The position numbers and the translations under genes were made by a program. 64,000 nt of DNA, taken from positions 1 through 64,000 of the forward strand of contig JACVZY010000034.1 in NCBI GenBank assembly GCA_014654705.1, in the 5' to 3' direction. Shown here one piece after another: positions 36,175 to 45,352 of the stretch. Every line of letters begins with the position of its first letter. The first letter of the stretch is position 1. The DNA comes from Ignavibacteria bacterium (GTDB taxonomy: Bacteria > Bacteroidota > Ignavibacteria > Kapaibacteriales > UBA4661). The notes under the pieces were generated by a model. That model was not told the origin of the DNA. It saw only the letters and a list, made by a program, of their open reading frames with translations, and did no database searches.

Positions 36175-37014
36175 TTATAGTTTTTGCATGGTTGCATGCA
36201 GCGTGGCGATTTGGTGCAGAAAATTTTCCGCTTCGCTGAGGGGCAGTTGGGTAGCTGCGTCGCTTTTTGCCTCTGCGGGGTTCGGGTGTGTCTCGAAAAA
36301 CAGTCCGTCAATGCCGACGGCGACAGCGGCACGCGCCAACGGAGCGATAAATTCCCGTTTCCCACCGGACTGCGCACCGATGCTGGGCTGCTGAACAGAG
36401 TGCGTCGCATCGTAAATCACAGGCACAGAGCGGCTTGTAGCAGAAGTGCTGTTGAGCAAAGAGCGCATAATGGCAAGTGAGCGCATATCCACGACTAAAT
36501 CATGGTAGCCAAAACTCGTGCCGCGCTCTGTTACCCAGACGGGATGCGGTTTGTCCGGCGTAGAAATTTTTTCGACGGCTTTCACGATGTCGTCCGGTGC
36601 AAGAAATTGCCCTTTTTTGATGTTGACCGTTTTGCCTGTCGCGGCAGCCGCAAGCAAAATATCGCTTTGGCGGCAAAGAAAGGCGGGTATTTGCAGAACA
36701 TCCACATATTTGGCGGCAAGTGCAGCTTCTTCGGCGGAATGGATATCGGTCAGCACCGGAACGTCAAATTCGGCACGAATTTCGGCAAGATACTCCAACG
36801 CTCGCTCGTCGCCTATGGTCTCAAATGACCCACCGCTTGTGCGATTTGCTTTGCGGTAGGAGGCTTTGAAAATATAGGGCAGGTTGAGCGATTCGCAAAG
36901 GGGTTTGAGTGTCTGAGCCACTTGGCGCAAACATTCTTTTGATTCGACCACGCAGGGTCCGGCAATAATAAATAGTTGTGCGGATTGTGCCGTGAGAGTC
37001 TGGGGATTGAGCAT
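36175..37014 (-). CDS. kdsA: 3-deoxy-D-manno-octulosonate 8-phosphate synthase
   Basis: A 279-residue KDO8P synthase that condenses arabinose 5-phosphate and phosphoenolpyruvate, the first committed step to KDO of LPS. Motifs: FIIAGPCVVES, FKASYRKANRTSGGSF, DVLQIPAFLCRQSDILLAAA, VNIKKGQFLAP, ERGTSFGYHDLVVDMRSL and DATHSVQQPS. The stretch near the first motif carries a Cys (GPCVVES), as in metal-dependent forms. It precedes lptC on the transcript, an LPS pairing. Confidence 0.96.
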   Translation of the reverse strand: MLNPQTLTAQSAQLFIIAGPCVVESKECLRQVAQTLKPLCESLNLPYIFKASYRKANRTSGGSFETIGDERALEYLAEIRAEFDVPVLTDIHSAEEAALAAKYVDVLQIPAFLCRQSDILLAAAATGKTVNIKKGQFLAPDDIVKAVEKISTPDKPHPVWVTERGTSFGYHDLVVDMRSLAIMRSLLNSTSATSRSVPVIYDATHSVQQPSIGAQSGGKREFIAPLARAAVAVGIDGLFFETHPNPAEAKSDAATQLPLSEAENFLHQIATLHATMQKL

Positions 37015-37026
37015 CGTGAGATTGAG

Positions 37027-37881
37027 TTACTTTGTGAGTTCTATTTCACCGCCTGCAATTTTTTCAATTGCATTTTGTGCGGCGCTTTGTTCTGCATCTT
37101 TTTTGTTGCGACCGTTGCCGCGCCCCACAACTACGCCATTGATTACTACGTCCATGACAAAATCCTTGTGGTGGTCAGGTCCCTGAGCACTAATGACGAC
37201 ATACTTCGGCACGCCTGTACCGACGGATTGCGAATGTTCAAGCAGAATACTTTTGAAGTTCGTATCGCGCATAAGTGAACCTTCGTTCATCACGTGCAGC
37301 AGCACTGAGCGGATAATAAACTCTTTCGCTGCATCGGCACCGGAATCAAGATAAATTGCGGCGATAATTGCTTCCAGCGCATCGGCGAGAATAGAGTCGT
37401 TTCCTTGCTGCAGGGAGTGTTTTGCGCTCAAACTGACCATGATAAATTCGTGCAGCCGTAGTTTTCGGGCGCAGTAGGCAAGAGATTTTTTATTTACCAG
37501 CCACGAGCGCATTTTGGTCAGCTCGCCTTCCTGTACGTCGGAGCGGAGATAAAACAGATATTCGGCAATGACAGAACTCAGGATAGCATCACCAAAAAAT
37601 TCGAGGCGCTCATTGGAGAAAATTTTAGGATTGCTGAGAATCTGCAAGTACGAACGGTGCGTGAGCGCCTGCTCAAAATAGGAGACGGTGATGATGGGAA
37701 TATCAAGAACTTTTTCCAACTCGCGTACTTTTTCTTGCGATAGAAAACCCACTTCGGGGAACATCGAATCGTCCAGGACGCTGGTACGCAGGAACTTACT
37801 GGGCAGCGCTGCGAGCTTCAGAATTTTGCTGTGCAGTTGCTGAATAAAGCTGTTGATGGAAAGATTAACGTTGAGGTTCAT
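37027..37881 (-). CDS. rnc: Ribonuclease III
   Basis: An up-to-284-residue RNase III that cleaves double-stranded RNA, including rRNA precursors. The signature NERLEFFGDAILSSVIAEYLF carries the metal-binding Glu and Asp; a second acidic set is in DALEAIIAAIYLDSG. The dsRNA-binding domain is C-terminal (DTNFKSILLEHSQ to NKKDAEQSAAQNAIEKI). The N-terminus before YFEQALTHRS is about 45 residues longer than in E. coli. The ATG at 37881 is plausible, but one at 37764 (MFPEVGFLSQEKVREL) would give a usual length. It is 12 bp upstream of kdsA. Confidence 0.93.
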   Translation of the reverse strand: MNLNVNLSINSFIQQLHSKILKLAALPSKFLRTSVLDDSMFPEVGFLSQEKVRELEKVLDIPIITVSYFEQALTHRSYLQILSNPKIFSNERLEFFGDAILSSVIAEYLFYLRSDVQEGELTKMRSWLVNKKSLAYCARKLRLHEFIMVSLSAKHSLQQGNDSILADALEAIIAAIYLDSGADAAKEFIIRSVLLHVMNEGSLMRDTNFKSILLEHSQSVGTGVPKYVVISAQGPDHHKDFVMDVVINGVVVGRGNGRNKKDAEQSAAQNAIEKIAGGEIELTK

Positions 37882-37994
37882 ACAAGGTAGAGGAGACGTG
37901 AACTGCCGGAGTGCAAGCATTTTGTGGGTTAAAGAAAGCAATGCTTGTTGTCTGACGGCTCAGGATAACGACGAGAGGAATGTGACGTAAGTGG

Positions 37995-38357
37995 TTACAC
38001 CGCTTCTGCCAGCGCGGGGAAAATACGGTCTTCAAGGCGTTGAATCCGTTGGTCATTTATCATTAATCGTTCTTCGATGCTCTTGGTGCGGCTGTGATTG
38101 CCTGCAATCTGATCGGTCATTATCGCCAAGCGTTCATCAATTCGCTTTTGTCCTTTTTCGAGCGTCTCCATGCGGTGTTCCAGTGTCTCCATGCGATTTT
38201 CTAACCGTCTTACGTCGCTGCGAAGTTCTGTCACGTCGCTGCGAAGTTCTGTTACATCACCGCGGAGTTCCTTGATTTCGTCGGTATTCTTTTGTATCTG
38301 CACAGCCATTGTTGTGCAGAGATTCAGGATAGCTTCTACTTTTTCGTCGAGTGACAT
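37995..38357 (-). CDS. Small coiled-coil protein with 21-bp coding repeats
   Basis: A 120-residue protein of no recognised family. The start at 38357 is supported by AGGAG 8 nt upstream. Residues 1-20 (SLDEKVEAILNLCTTMAVQI) are followed by a long parallel coiled coil built from heptads (TELRSDV, NRMETLE, HRMETLE) at about 25-80, then a second helical segment. It could be a trimeric or dimeric scaffold. It lies between fabF and rnc on the same strand, with no functional link evident. Confidence 0.75.
   Translation of the reverse strand: MSLDEKVEAILNLCTTMAVQIQKNTDEIKELRGDVTELRSDVTELRSDVRRLENRMETLEHRMETLEKGQKRIDERLAIMTDQIAGNHSRTKSIEERLMINDQRIQRLEDRIFPALAEAV
38164..38274. repeat. In-frame 21-bp repeats in the coiled-coil gene
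   Basis: Three 21-bp units start at 38212, 38233 and 38254; the first two differ at one base. Two other related 21-bp units start at 38164 and 38185 (both begin GTCTCCATGCG). Each encodes one coiled-coil heptad, so gain or loss of a unit would lengthen or shorten the coil without a frameshift. Confidence 0.9.
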
Positions 38358-38581
38358 CGTATTTCTCCTATCGGAAATAATACATTCAGAAAATGCTTTT
38401 AAGAACGAAGTATAATTTACAAAATCTTCTGCATAACCCATACAAGAATACACGCAATCGTAAGCCAAACAACCACATTCAGGAAGTCCAAGCGGTCTTC
38501 GGATGGTGGATAGATTGTGTTGCTTTTACTGCCGAAGAAGTAGCGAATGAACAGTTCGGTGAGCATCGTTGGAAAGTAAAA

Positions 38582-39838
38582 TTAGTTTCGTTTCCTAAAA
38601 CACAGCGACGCATTATGACCGCCAAAACCAAATGTATTGCTGATAGCCGCATGAATACTACGTTCTACGGGCTTGTTCGGCACATAAAAGAGGTCGCAAT
38701 CGGGGTCGGGTGTTTCATAGTTGATAGTGGGTGGAAGCGTGTTGTGATGGAGTGCAAGGACTGTCGCGGCAGCTTCTACGGCACCAGCCGCACCCAGCAA
38801 ATGTCCCGTCATAGACTTGGTAGAACTTACGGCAAGATTGTATGCGTGGTCGCCGAAAACAGTCTTGATGGCAAGTGTTTCGTTCTTGTCGTTGAGTGGT
38901 GTAGATGTGCCGTGAGCGTTGATGTATCCAATCTCGTGCGGTTCTATCCCCGCGTCCCGCATTGCTAGACGCATTGACCGCGCAGCTCCTTCGCCGCCCT
39001 CTGCCGGATGAGTGATGTGGTATGCGTCATCAGTCAATCCGAATCCTGCAACTTCGGCATAGATTCTTGCGCCGCGCTGTTCGGCGTGTTCGAGTGTTTC
39101 CAGTACTAATACCGCGCCGCCTTCACCCATCACAAAACCGCTCCGTTCCTTGTCGAAAGGGCGGCTTGCTTTGTCAGGTGCGTCGTTCAGCGTAGAGAGC
39201 GCCCGCATTGCACCAAAGCCGCCGATACCCATAGGCGTGATCACGGCTTCGCTACCGCCCGCCAGTATCATATCGGCATCGCCACGTTGCAAAAGCATCA
39301 TCGCATCGGCGATGCAATGCGACGAGGTGGCACACGCAGAAACCGCGCCGTAATTGGGTCCCTTAAAGCCATAGCGAATAGCAATTTGCCCTGCGGCGAT
39401 ATTGGAAATAAGCATCGGCACAAAAAAGGGCGAGATGCGGTCTGGATTGCCGCCACGTTTGTAAAGTTCTTCCTGCTGTTTGTGATATGTCCACATTCCG
39501 CCAATGCCGGAGCCAAACATCACGCCGACTCGCTCCTTGTCAAGCCTTTCCACATCCACGCCAGCATCGTCCAAAGCCATCGCTGCGGATGCAATGGCGT
39601 AATGCGTGAACGGATCCATACGCTGCGCTTCTTTGCGGGAAACAAACTGCTGCACATCGAAATCTTTTACCTCGCAGGCAAAGTGCGTGTCGTAGGAACT
39701 TGCATCGAAGCGGGTGATTGGTGCTGCGCCGCTTGTGCTTTGCATCATTGCTTGCCAGAAAACATCCTTGCTGTTACCAATCGGTGTAACAACGCCAATG
39801 CCGGTAACGACAATTGTGGGAAAATTGAAACGTGCCAT
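38582..39838 (-). CDS. fabF: Beta-ketoacyl-ACP synthase II
   Basis: A 418-residue condensing enzyme that elongates acyl-ACP with malonyl-ACP. The start at 39838 gives [21 protein letters not shown]. Cys169 (VSACATSSH), His309 ([11 protein letters not shown]) and His346 (SMTGHLLGA) form the Cys-His-His triad of KAS I/II. It is the last gene of the fab cluster and is separated from acpP by a hairpin with a T-rich tail on the coding strand. Confidence 0.97.
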   Translation of the reverse strand: MARFNFPTIVVTGIGVVTPIGNSKDVFWQAMMQSTSGAAPITRFDASSYDTHFACEVKDFDVQQFVSRKEAQRMDPFTHYAIASAAMALDDAGVDVERLDKERVGVMFGSGIGGMWTYHKQQEELYKRGGNPDRISPFFVPMLISNIAAGQIAIRYGFKGPNYGAVSACATSSHCIADAMMLLQRGDADMILAGGSEAVITPMGIGGFGAMRALSTLNDAPDKASRPFDKERSGFVMGEGGAVLVLETLEHAEQRGARIYAEVAGFGLTDDAYHITHPAEGGEGAARSMRLAMRDAGIEPHEIGYINAHGTSTPLNDKNETLAIKTVFGDHAYNLAVSSTKSMTGHLLGAAGAVEAAATVLALHHNTLPPTINYETPDPDCDLFYVPNKPVERSIHAAISNTFGFGGHNASLCFRKRN

Positions 39839-39884
39839 ATAGTTTGTTGAATGATAGGTGCAAATGACGAGTCTGATTTGGCGG

Positions 39885-39957
39885 GCTGAGAGAAAAAACA
39901 AAAACTTTCCAAGCCTGCCGGATGGTTTTTGAAGAACATCCACGACTTGGAAAGTTT
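39885..39957 (-). terminator. Partial terminator between acpP and fabF
   Basis: AAACTTTCCAAG (39902-39913) pairs with CTTGGAAAGTTT (39946-39957), with an inner GGATG/CATCC stem. Read on the - strand, the hairpin is followed by a U-rich run (39885-39901). It probably lets acpP be made in excess of fabF by ending most transcripts here. Confidence 0.75.
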
Positions 39958-39981
39958 ACGAATTGCGATGAGGCAGCGAGA

Positions 39982-40215
39982 TTATTTTGCTTTGGATTCG
40001 AGATATTTCACCGCGTCGCCGACTGTTTGGATTTTCTCTGCATCACTGTCTTCGATGGTAACGTTGAACTCTTTTTCAAATTCCATGATGAGTTCTACGG
40101 TGTCAAGCGAATCAGCACCCAAGTCGTTGGTAAATGATGCGTCGTCGGTGATTTGGGTTTCTTCAACGCCCAATTTATCAACAATAATTTTCTTAACGCG
40201 TTCTGCGATAGACAT
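39982..40215 (-). CDS. acpP: Acyl carrier protein
   Basis: A 77-residue acidic ACP. Ser36 in [11 protein letters not shown] is the phosphopantetheine site. Helix pattern and length are standard ([19 protein letters not shown]). It carries growing acyl chains for FabD, FabH, FabG and FabF, all encoded around it. Confidence 0.98.
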   Translation of the reverse strand: MSIAERVKKIIVDKLGVEETQITDDASFTNDLGADSLDTVELIMEFEKEFNVTIEDSDAEKIQTVGDAVKYLESKAK

Positions 40216-40297
40216 ACTTAAAACCTTAAAAAGGTGAACAAAAAGTGATTAATAATTTGAACTAATTGTGTGTAATCTTAATTCATGCGCTCTTGAA

Positions 40298-41041
40298 TTA
40301 TGCCGCCAAGCCACCATCTACCACGATAGTCTGTGCAGTAATATATGACGCATCATCGGAAGCAAGAAACGCGACCACCGAAGCAATTTCCGACGGCTGC
40401 GCTGTGCGACCAAGCGGGATGCTGCTTTGCAGGGCTTTTTTCTGCTCGTCGCTAATTTTGGCAGTCATGTCCGTGTCGATATAGCCCGGAGCAACGCAAT
40501 TTACTAAAATATTTCGAGACGACAATTCCTTCGCAAAGGATTTTGTCAGTCCGATAAGTCCAGCTTTGGAAGCAGCATAGTTCACTTGTCCGGCATTGCC
40601 GGTGATGCCGACAATGGAGCCGATATTGATAATCTTGCCCGCTCGCTGACTCATCATCGGCTTGCAAACGGCTTTACTCGTGAGAAATGCACCCTTGAGA
40701 TTGGTATCAATTACCGAGTCCCAATCGTTTTCGCTCATGCGCAGGACGAGTGTATCTTTTGTGATGCCGGCGTTATTGACAAGAATATCAATGCGCTTTG
40801 CCGTGTTGGCTGGGTGCTCAAGCACCGTTTTAATAAGATTGTTGACCGAGTCTGCATTTGCCACGTCTGCCTGTACCGCATGAGCACTGAGTTCTTGTGC
40901 AAGCGCCGATGCTTTGTCGGGGCTGGAATTGTAGGTAAAGTACACCGTCGCACCCTCGGCGGACAAACGGCGGACAATCGCCTCGCCAATGCCGCGTGAA
41001 CCGCCAGTAATGAGGGCTATTTTGCCGGAAAGTTTAGTCAT
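40298..41041 (-). CDS. fabG: 3-oxoacyl-ACP reductase
   Basis: A 247-residue short-chain dehydrogenase that reduces 3-ketoacyl-ACP with NADPH. It has GGSRGIG (13-19), NNAG (89-92), and catalytic S142, Y155 and K159 (VNYAASKAG). The start at 41041 gives MTKLSGKIALITGG. Placement next to acpP and fabD separates it from the many other SDRs. Confidence 0.95.
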   Translation of the reverse strand: MTKLSGKIALITGGSRGIGEAIVRRLSAEGATVYFTYNSSPDKASALAQELSAHAVQADVANADSVNNLIKTVLEHPANTAKRIDILVNNAGITKDTLVLRMSENDWDSVIDTNLKGAFLTSKAVCKPMMSQRAGKIINIGSIVGITGNAGQVNYAASKAGLIGLTKSFAKELSSRNILVNCVAPGYIDTDMTAKISDEQKKALQSSIPLGRTAQPSEIASVVAFLASDDASYITAQTIVVDGGLAA

Positions 41042-41074
41042 AACAGAAAAATGGGGTAAAAAGATTGACAACGA

Positions 41075-41374
41075 TTATTCTTTGGTAGATTTCCAGTCGT
41101 TCAGTTCCGATTCAATGAAGAAACTGAGCAAATCACGGTACATTTTTTCGACGACTTCGGGGTCTATCCCTTCTTCTTCAGCCCACGCACGGCGCTGCTC
41201 CAAAAGACTGCGCACACGCTCGACGGCACGAACACTAGCTTCGCTCGTTTTGAACTGCGAAGCCGCACGAACATATTTCAAACGCTCACCGAGAGCCGCC
41301 ACAATATTGCGGTCAATACGGTCAATTTCCGTGCGAATTTCCGCTATATTTTCGCATTGTTCAGGTGTTTTCAT
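41075..41374 (-). CDS. PchB-like isochorismate lyase / chorismate mutase (AroQ fold)
   Basis: A 99-residue AroQ-class protein. It opens MKTPEQCENIAEIRTEIDRI, strikingly like Pseudomonas PchB (MKTPEDC...IREAIDRID), and keeps Arg14, Arg31 and Lys42, which bind the substrate in PchB. At the position of PchB Gln90 there is Glu90. PchB makes salicylate and pyruvate from isochorismate and has weak chorismate mutase activity. The gene lies inside the fab cluster, between fabD (13 bp) and fabG (34 bp), with no isochorismate synthase nearby, so either activity is possible. Comparison with PchB is from memory. Confidence 0.82.
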   Translation of the reverse strand: MKTPEQCENIAEIRTEIDRIDRNIVAALGERLKYVRAASQFKTSEASVRAVERVRSLLEQRRAWAEEEGIDPEVVEKMYRDLLSFFIESELNDWKSTKE

Positions 41375-41386
41375 AATTGTGAAAAT

Positions 41387-42310
41387 TTAAGACAAAAGTG
41401 CTTTGACGTGTTCTGCGGTATCAACGCCGCTAATATTTACCGTGCCGTTCACGATGCGCTTTACAAGACCTTGCAAAACATTCCCGGGACCAAGCTCAAT
41501 AAATGTATCTACGCCCGATGCTTGCATCGCCTGCACACTCTGTGTCCAGAGGACGGGTGCAGTGAGTTGTTGCACAAGCGCCGCACGAATCTCGTCCGCT
41601 TTGCGAAGTGGTTTGGCAAGGGCGTTTGCATAAACTTCCACCTTTGCATCGTGCATGGTGGCTGCGTAGATAGCTTTTTCGAGTTCGTTTTGAGCGCTTT
41701 GCATCAGCGGCGAGTGAAAAGCACCACTAACAGGAAGCTCTTTCACCATTTTTGCACCCGCGGCTTTGAAGTCCGGCATTTTTGAGCGGAGATATTCAGC
41801 GCTACCGGAAATGACTACTTGTCCGGGTGAATTGAAATTTGCAGCGACAATAATATCGTTGCCATTGGTGAGTGAGGCGCAGAGTTCGCGCACCTTCTCA
41901 TCGTCCATTCCTACAACGGCAGCCATTGTGCCGGGGAGAGTCTCTCCGGCGCGAAACATCAGTTCGCCGCGCAATTTGACAAGCCCCAGACCTGTGGCGA
42001 AATCTATTACCTCGGCAGCAAAAAGCGCCGAGTATTCGCCAAGCGAGTGTCCGGCAGCCGCATGAAATGGTACTTTTTCTTTGAGCAGTGTCGCCAATAT
42101 TGCTTCGTGTACGAAAAGTGCGGGCTGCGTGTAGCGAGTTTCCTTAAGCGTTTCGACAGGACCATCGAAGCAAATCGTACTAAGGCTTGTGCCCATGATA
42201 CTATCTGCTTCGGCAAGCATCTGTTTTGCTTCAGGGAATGTCTCTGCCAAATCACGCATCATACCGACATACTGCGAGCCTTGACCGGAAAATACGAGTG
42301 CTGTTGCCAT
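41387..42310 (-). CDS. fabD: Malonyl-CoA:ACP transacylase
   Basis: A 307-residue transacylase that loads malonate on ACP. Ser89 in AAGHSLGEYSALF is the nucleophile and the N-terminus has FSGQGSQYVGM. The start at 42310 overlaps the fabH stop as TAATG, implying translational coupling; an ATG 15 bp further up would lie inside fabH. Catalytic His is in GAFHSPLM. Confidence 0.96.
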   Translation of the reverse strand: MATALVFSGQGSQYVGMMRDLAETFPEAKQMLAEADSIMGTSLSTICFDGPVETLKETRYTQPALFVHEAILATLLKEKVPFHAAAGHSLGEYSALFAAEVIDFATGLGLVKLRGELMFRAGETLPGTMAAVVGMDDEKVRELCASLTNGNDIIVAANFNSPGQVVISGSAEYLRSKMPDFKAAGAKMVKELPVSGAFHSPLMQSAQNELEKAIYAATMHDAKVEVYANALAKPLRKADEIRAALVQQLTAPVLWTQSVQAMQASGVDTFIELGPGNVLQGLVKRIVNGTVNISGVDTAEHVKALLS

Positions 42311-43308
42311 TATTTTATCCCCCATTTCAGGAACATTGCGCCGTAGGTAAAGCCGCCGCCAAAGGCTGCTACAATCATATTGTCGCCATACTTTATTTTA
42401 CCTTCTTTTTGCCATTCGGAAAGGCAGATTGGAATTGTGCCTGCCGTTGTGTTTCCATACCGTTGGATATTAATCATAACGCGGTCTATGTCGAGTTCCA
42501 TACGATTAGCAGTTGCTTCGATAATGCGCAGATTTGCTTGATGCGGCACAAGCCATGCCACATCGTTACCCGTAAGATTGTTGCGTTGCATGACATCTGA
42601 GGTCGCATCAGCCATGCTTTTGACGGCTGCTTTGAAGACGTGCTGCCCTTCTTGATAAGCATAGTGCAAGCGCTGATCAACGGTTTCGTGTGAGGCGGGC
42701 ATTACACTGCCACCGGCTTTCATATGGAGGTGCGGCAGACCGCTTCCGTCCACGTGCAGCACGGAATCAATGATGCCAACAGTATCGTCATCACTGGCTT
42801 CCAGCAAGACTGCTCCGGCACCATCGCCGAAAATAATACACGTTGCACGGTCTAAAGGGTCAACGATTGCTGTCATTTTATCGGCACCAACCACAATTGC
42901 CTTTTTCGAGCCGCCGGACTCAATCAGTCGGCGAGCAGTTTCCAGCGCAAAAATGAATCCCGAACAGGCAGCCGAAATATCAAAGCCCCATATTTTGGGG
43001 TGCTTCATGCCGAGTTTGTGCTGGATGAGGCAGGCTGTGGCAGGAAATACGTGGTCGGGCGTGACGGTGGCGCAAATGATAAAATCTATTTCATCTTTGT
43101 CAATGCCGCGCATTTTCAGGCAGTCTTCGATGGCACGAACACCCATATCGGATGTCGCCATATCATCAGGCGCATAGCGGCGCTCTCGAATGCCGGTGCG
43201 AGTGGTAATCCACTCGTCGGTTGTGTCCATGCGCTCTTCAAAATACTTGTTGGTGATAATATTATCGGGAACGTAATGCCCGACGGCAGTAATGACGGCT
43301 TTTTTCAT
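42310..43308 (-). CDS. fabH: Beta-ketoacyl-ACP synthase III
   Basis: A 332-residue initiating condensing enzyme that joins acyl-CoA to malonyl-ACP. Cys115 (ISAACSGFIFAL), His256 (WLVPHQANLRI) and Asn286 (RYGNTTAGTIP) form its Cys-His-Asn triad. The start MKKAVITAVGHYVPDNIITN is canonical. It lies 11 bp after plsX. Confidence 0.97.
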   Translation of the reverse strand: MKKAVITAVGHYVPDNIITNKYFEERMDTTDEWITTRTGIRERRYAPDDMATSDMGVRAIEDCLKMRGIDKDEIDFIICATVTPDHVFPATACLIQHKLGMKHPKIWGFDISAACSGFIFALETARRLIESGGSKKAIVVGADKMTAIVDPLDRATCIIFGDGAGAVLLEASDDDTVGIIDSVLHVDGSGLPHLHMKAGGSVMPASHETVDQRLHYAYQEGQHVFKAAVKSMADATSDVMQRNNLTGNDVAWLVPHQANLRIIEATANRMELDIDRVMINIQRYGNTTAGTIPICLSEWQKEGKIKYGDNMIVAAFGGGFTYGAMFLKWGIK

Positions 43309-43319
43309 GGAATTCAGGT

Positions 43320-44372
43320 TTATGCTTTTTGAGGTTGTGGAGCGAGTGCAGGCGGATTAAGCGCATTTTCAATGCTGATATTGACTTCTTTGCGAACGAC
43401 TTCTTCAGCGCGGAGAATCATGTTCTTGAGCGCAAGTGGCGTAGATTTGCCATGCCCGATGATGCTTACGCCGTTTACACCCAGAAGCGGTACGCCACCG
43501 TATTCTTCGTAGTTCATGCCCGTCAAAGCGCCTTTGAGCGCTGGTCTGGCTACTCCCATCATTACCTTATTGCCCAGGCTTTTGTCAGCGTATGCGGTAA
43601 ATTTTGCCCTGAGAAAAGTGAGCATACTTTCGGCAAACTTGAGAACGATATTCCCTACAAAGCCATCGCAGACAACCACGTCTGCCGAGCCGATGAGAAT
43701 ATCCCGTCCTTCGATATTGCCAATAAAATTAAGATTGCTGGCTTTGAGAAGTCCAAACGTTTCGACTGCAGCCTCGTTGCCTTTGATTTCTTCCTCACCG
43801 ACGTTGAGCAAGCCCACGCGCGGGTGCTCAAAACCGAGCATTTGCCGCACATAAATACTGCCCATCACGGCAAATTCGTACAAATGTTTCGGTTTGCAAT
43901 CCACATTTGCGCCTGCATCAACAAGAAGCGTCGGACGTGCTTCGGTGGTGGGAAGAAATGTGCCGATGGTGGGGCGACTTACGCCATTGATTCGCCCAAG
44001 AAGCAAAGTGGAATGGGACATTACAGCCCCTGTGTTTCCGGCAGAAACAAACGCATGCGCATAGCCCTCGGCGTGCTGTTGTAGCCCAATGTAGAGCGAC
44101 GAGCCACGTTTCTTACGAAAAGCAACGGCGGGTTCGTCTTCCATTGTGACAACATCATCAGCATGAATGATGGGGAAATCTGTTGCTGCTGCGCCGTGTT
44201 GCGCCAAGGCGGAGCGAATATCCTTTTCGCGCCCGACGAAAGCAACTTCGGCATTGATATTATTCGCCTTGAAGTGCTGCATGGCTGCTATTGCGCCCAG
44301 CACCTCGTTTTGCGGGGCAAAATCGCCGCCCATAGCGTCGAGAATGATACGAACTGTTTGTGACTGAGCCAT
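43320..44372 (-). CDS. plsX: Phosphate acyltransferase PlsX
   Basis: A 350-residue enzyme that makes acyl-phosphate from acyl-ACP for phospholipid synthesis. The start at 44372 gives MAQSQTVRIILDAMGGDFAP. Motifs: VSAGNTGAVM, VDAGANVDCKPKHLYEFA, LLNVGEEEIKGN, VVCDGFVGNIVLKFAE. An in-frame extension to 44510 is not conserved. Gene order rpmF-plsX-fabH-fabD is ancient and common. Confidence 0.96.
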   Translation of the reverse strand: MAQSQTVRIILDAMGGDFAPQNEVLGAIAAMQHFKANNINAEVAFVGREKDIRSALAQHGAAATDFPIIHADDVVTMEDEPAVAFRKKRGSSLYIGLQQHAEGYAHAFVSAGNTGAVMSHSTLLLGRINGVSRPTIGTFLPTTEARPTLLVDAGANVDCKPKHLYEFAVMGSIYVRQMLGFEHPRVGLLNVGEEEIKGNEAAVETFGLLKASNLNFIGNIEGRDILIGSADVVVCDGFVGNIVLKFAESMLTFLRAKFTAYADKSLGNKVMMGVARPALKGALTGMNYEEYGGVPLLGVNGVSIIGHGKSTPLALKNMILRAEEVVRKEVNISIENALNPPALAPQPQKA

Positions 44373-44572
44373 GGTCTTGCTCCAAAATCGTGATTCCTGA
44401 ACAAACGGGACAAAGTTATGAAGCTGAGAAAATACACAAACCAAGCGAGAGCAAAAAAGAAAAATTTTGCCCTGAAAAAGTACGGGAACAAACATCTGTG
44501 CAAAAGCCACATAGTCTGTTCCCGTAAAAATGTCATCACCACTAGCGAGCGCTTGTGTACTCTATAAAACGA

Positions 44573-44767
44573 TTACTCTGCCGCAGCGCCGTCGCTCACG
44601 CGAACAACGCTACGACCGTTATAGTAACCGCATGAAGGGCAGGCTGCGTGGGCAAGTTTTTGCTCGTTGCAGTTCGGACATTCCACCAATGTGGAAGCGA
44701 CCGCTTTGTAGTGGGTGCGGCGTTTTGCGCTGCGAGATTTCGAGTGTCTGCGTTTGGGATTAGGCAT
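44573..44767 (-). CDS. rpmF: 50S ribosomal protein L32
   Basis: A 64-residue L32. MPNPKRRHSKSRSAKRRTHY is diagnostic. Cys pairs CPNC and CPSC form a zinc ribbon, the C+ variant. It is flanked by plsX and the DUF177 gene, the usual context. Confidence 0.97.
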   Translation of the reverse strand: MPNPKRRHSKSRSAKRRTHYKAVASTLVECPNCNEQKLAHAACPSCGYYNGRSVVRVSDGAAAE

Positions 44768-44833
44768 TGTCGTATCCTAAAAAATCGAGTGTGAAAGTAA
44801 GAATGTTGTTTGTTTATCTATTATCTATCAGCG

Positions 44834-45352
44834 TTATTTTTTGTCAAAAGTAATGTTTTGCAGTGCTGCCCAGCGTGGGTCTATCGCTTCTGAAGAAGGT
44901 GTATGCTTTTCGCTAAAATCAGGAAAAACATCAGCAAATTCCTTGTCCCGATACTGCGGTGCTGTGCGCTTGAGAGGTAAATTTATTCCTATTTCTTGCC
45001 GCACTTCGTCGGTAATATCAATTTTTGTGTCGTCCTCACGGATATAGTACGGCGGCTCTACATCTTCTTTATCGGCATGGAAATTTGCAAGCATTGTGTT
45101 TGCAATATATTCCAGCGAAAATTGGGCGCTAATCGTTTCTTCAAACTCTTCCCCCGAAACGTCGCAGAGAAGGCGGGCGGGCGCTTCCGCTACAAGGTCA
45201 AGCAGATAGCGTTTCCCATGCTTACGCATAGTTCCGCTCACGCGAAGTGTTCCAAAAAACTCCTCAAAAATGTGATCAATTTCTGAGCAATCGACAGACG
45301 CTTCAACGGGATACTGTCCGTCAATCAGACCTTTGATAGAGATAGTCAACAT
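44834..45352 (-). CDS. DUF177/YceD-family protein
   Basis: A 172-residue YceD-like protein. It has the family's LLCDVSGEEFEETISAQFSLEYI block (here L-x-C-x-x-S-G-E), an acidic end and IDITDEVRQEIGINLPLKR. In E. coli and plants YceD affects 23S rRNA processing, and the gene usually sits just upstream of rpmF, as here. The C-terminus has WAALQNITF, the common DUF177 ending before a basic tail. Confidence 0.88.
   Translation of the reverse strand: MLTISIKGLIDGQYPVEASVDCSEIDHIFEEFFGTLRVSGTMRKHGKRYLLDLVAEAPARLLCDVSGEEFEETISAQFSLEYIANTMLANFHADKEDVEPPYYIREDDTKIDITDEVRQEIGINLPLKRTAPQYRDKEFADVFPDFSEKHTPSSEAIDPRWAALQNITFDKK

Noticed and set aside
38582-39838. Assignment of fabF as fabB
   Set aside because: Single condensing enzyme of this type next to acpP, length and the [15 protein letters not shown] motifs fit FabF; FabB is largely confined to Proteobacteria.
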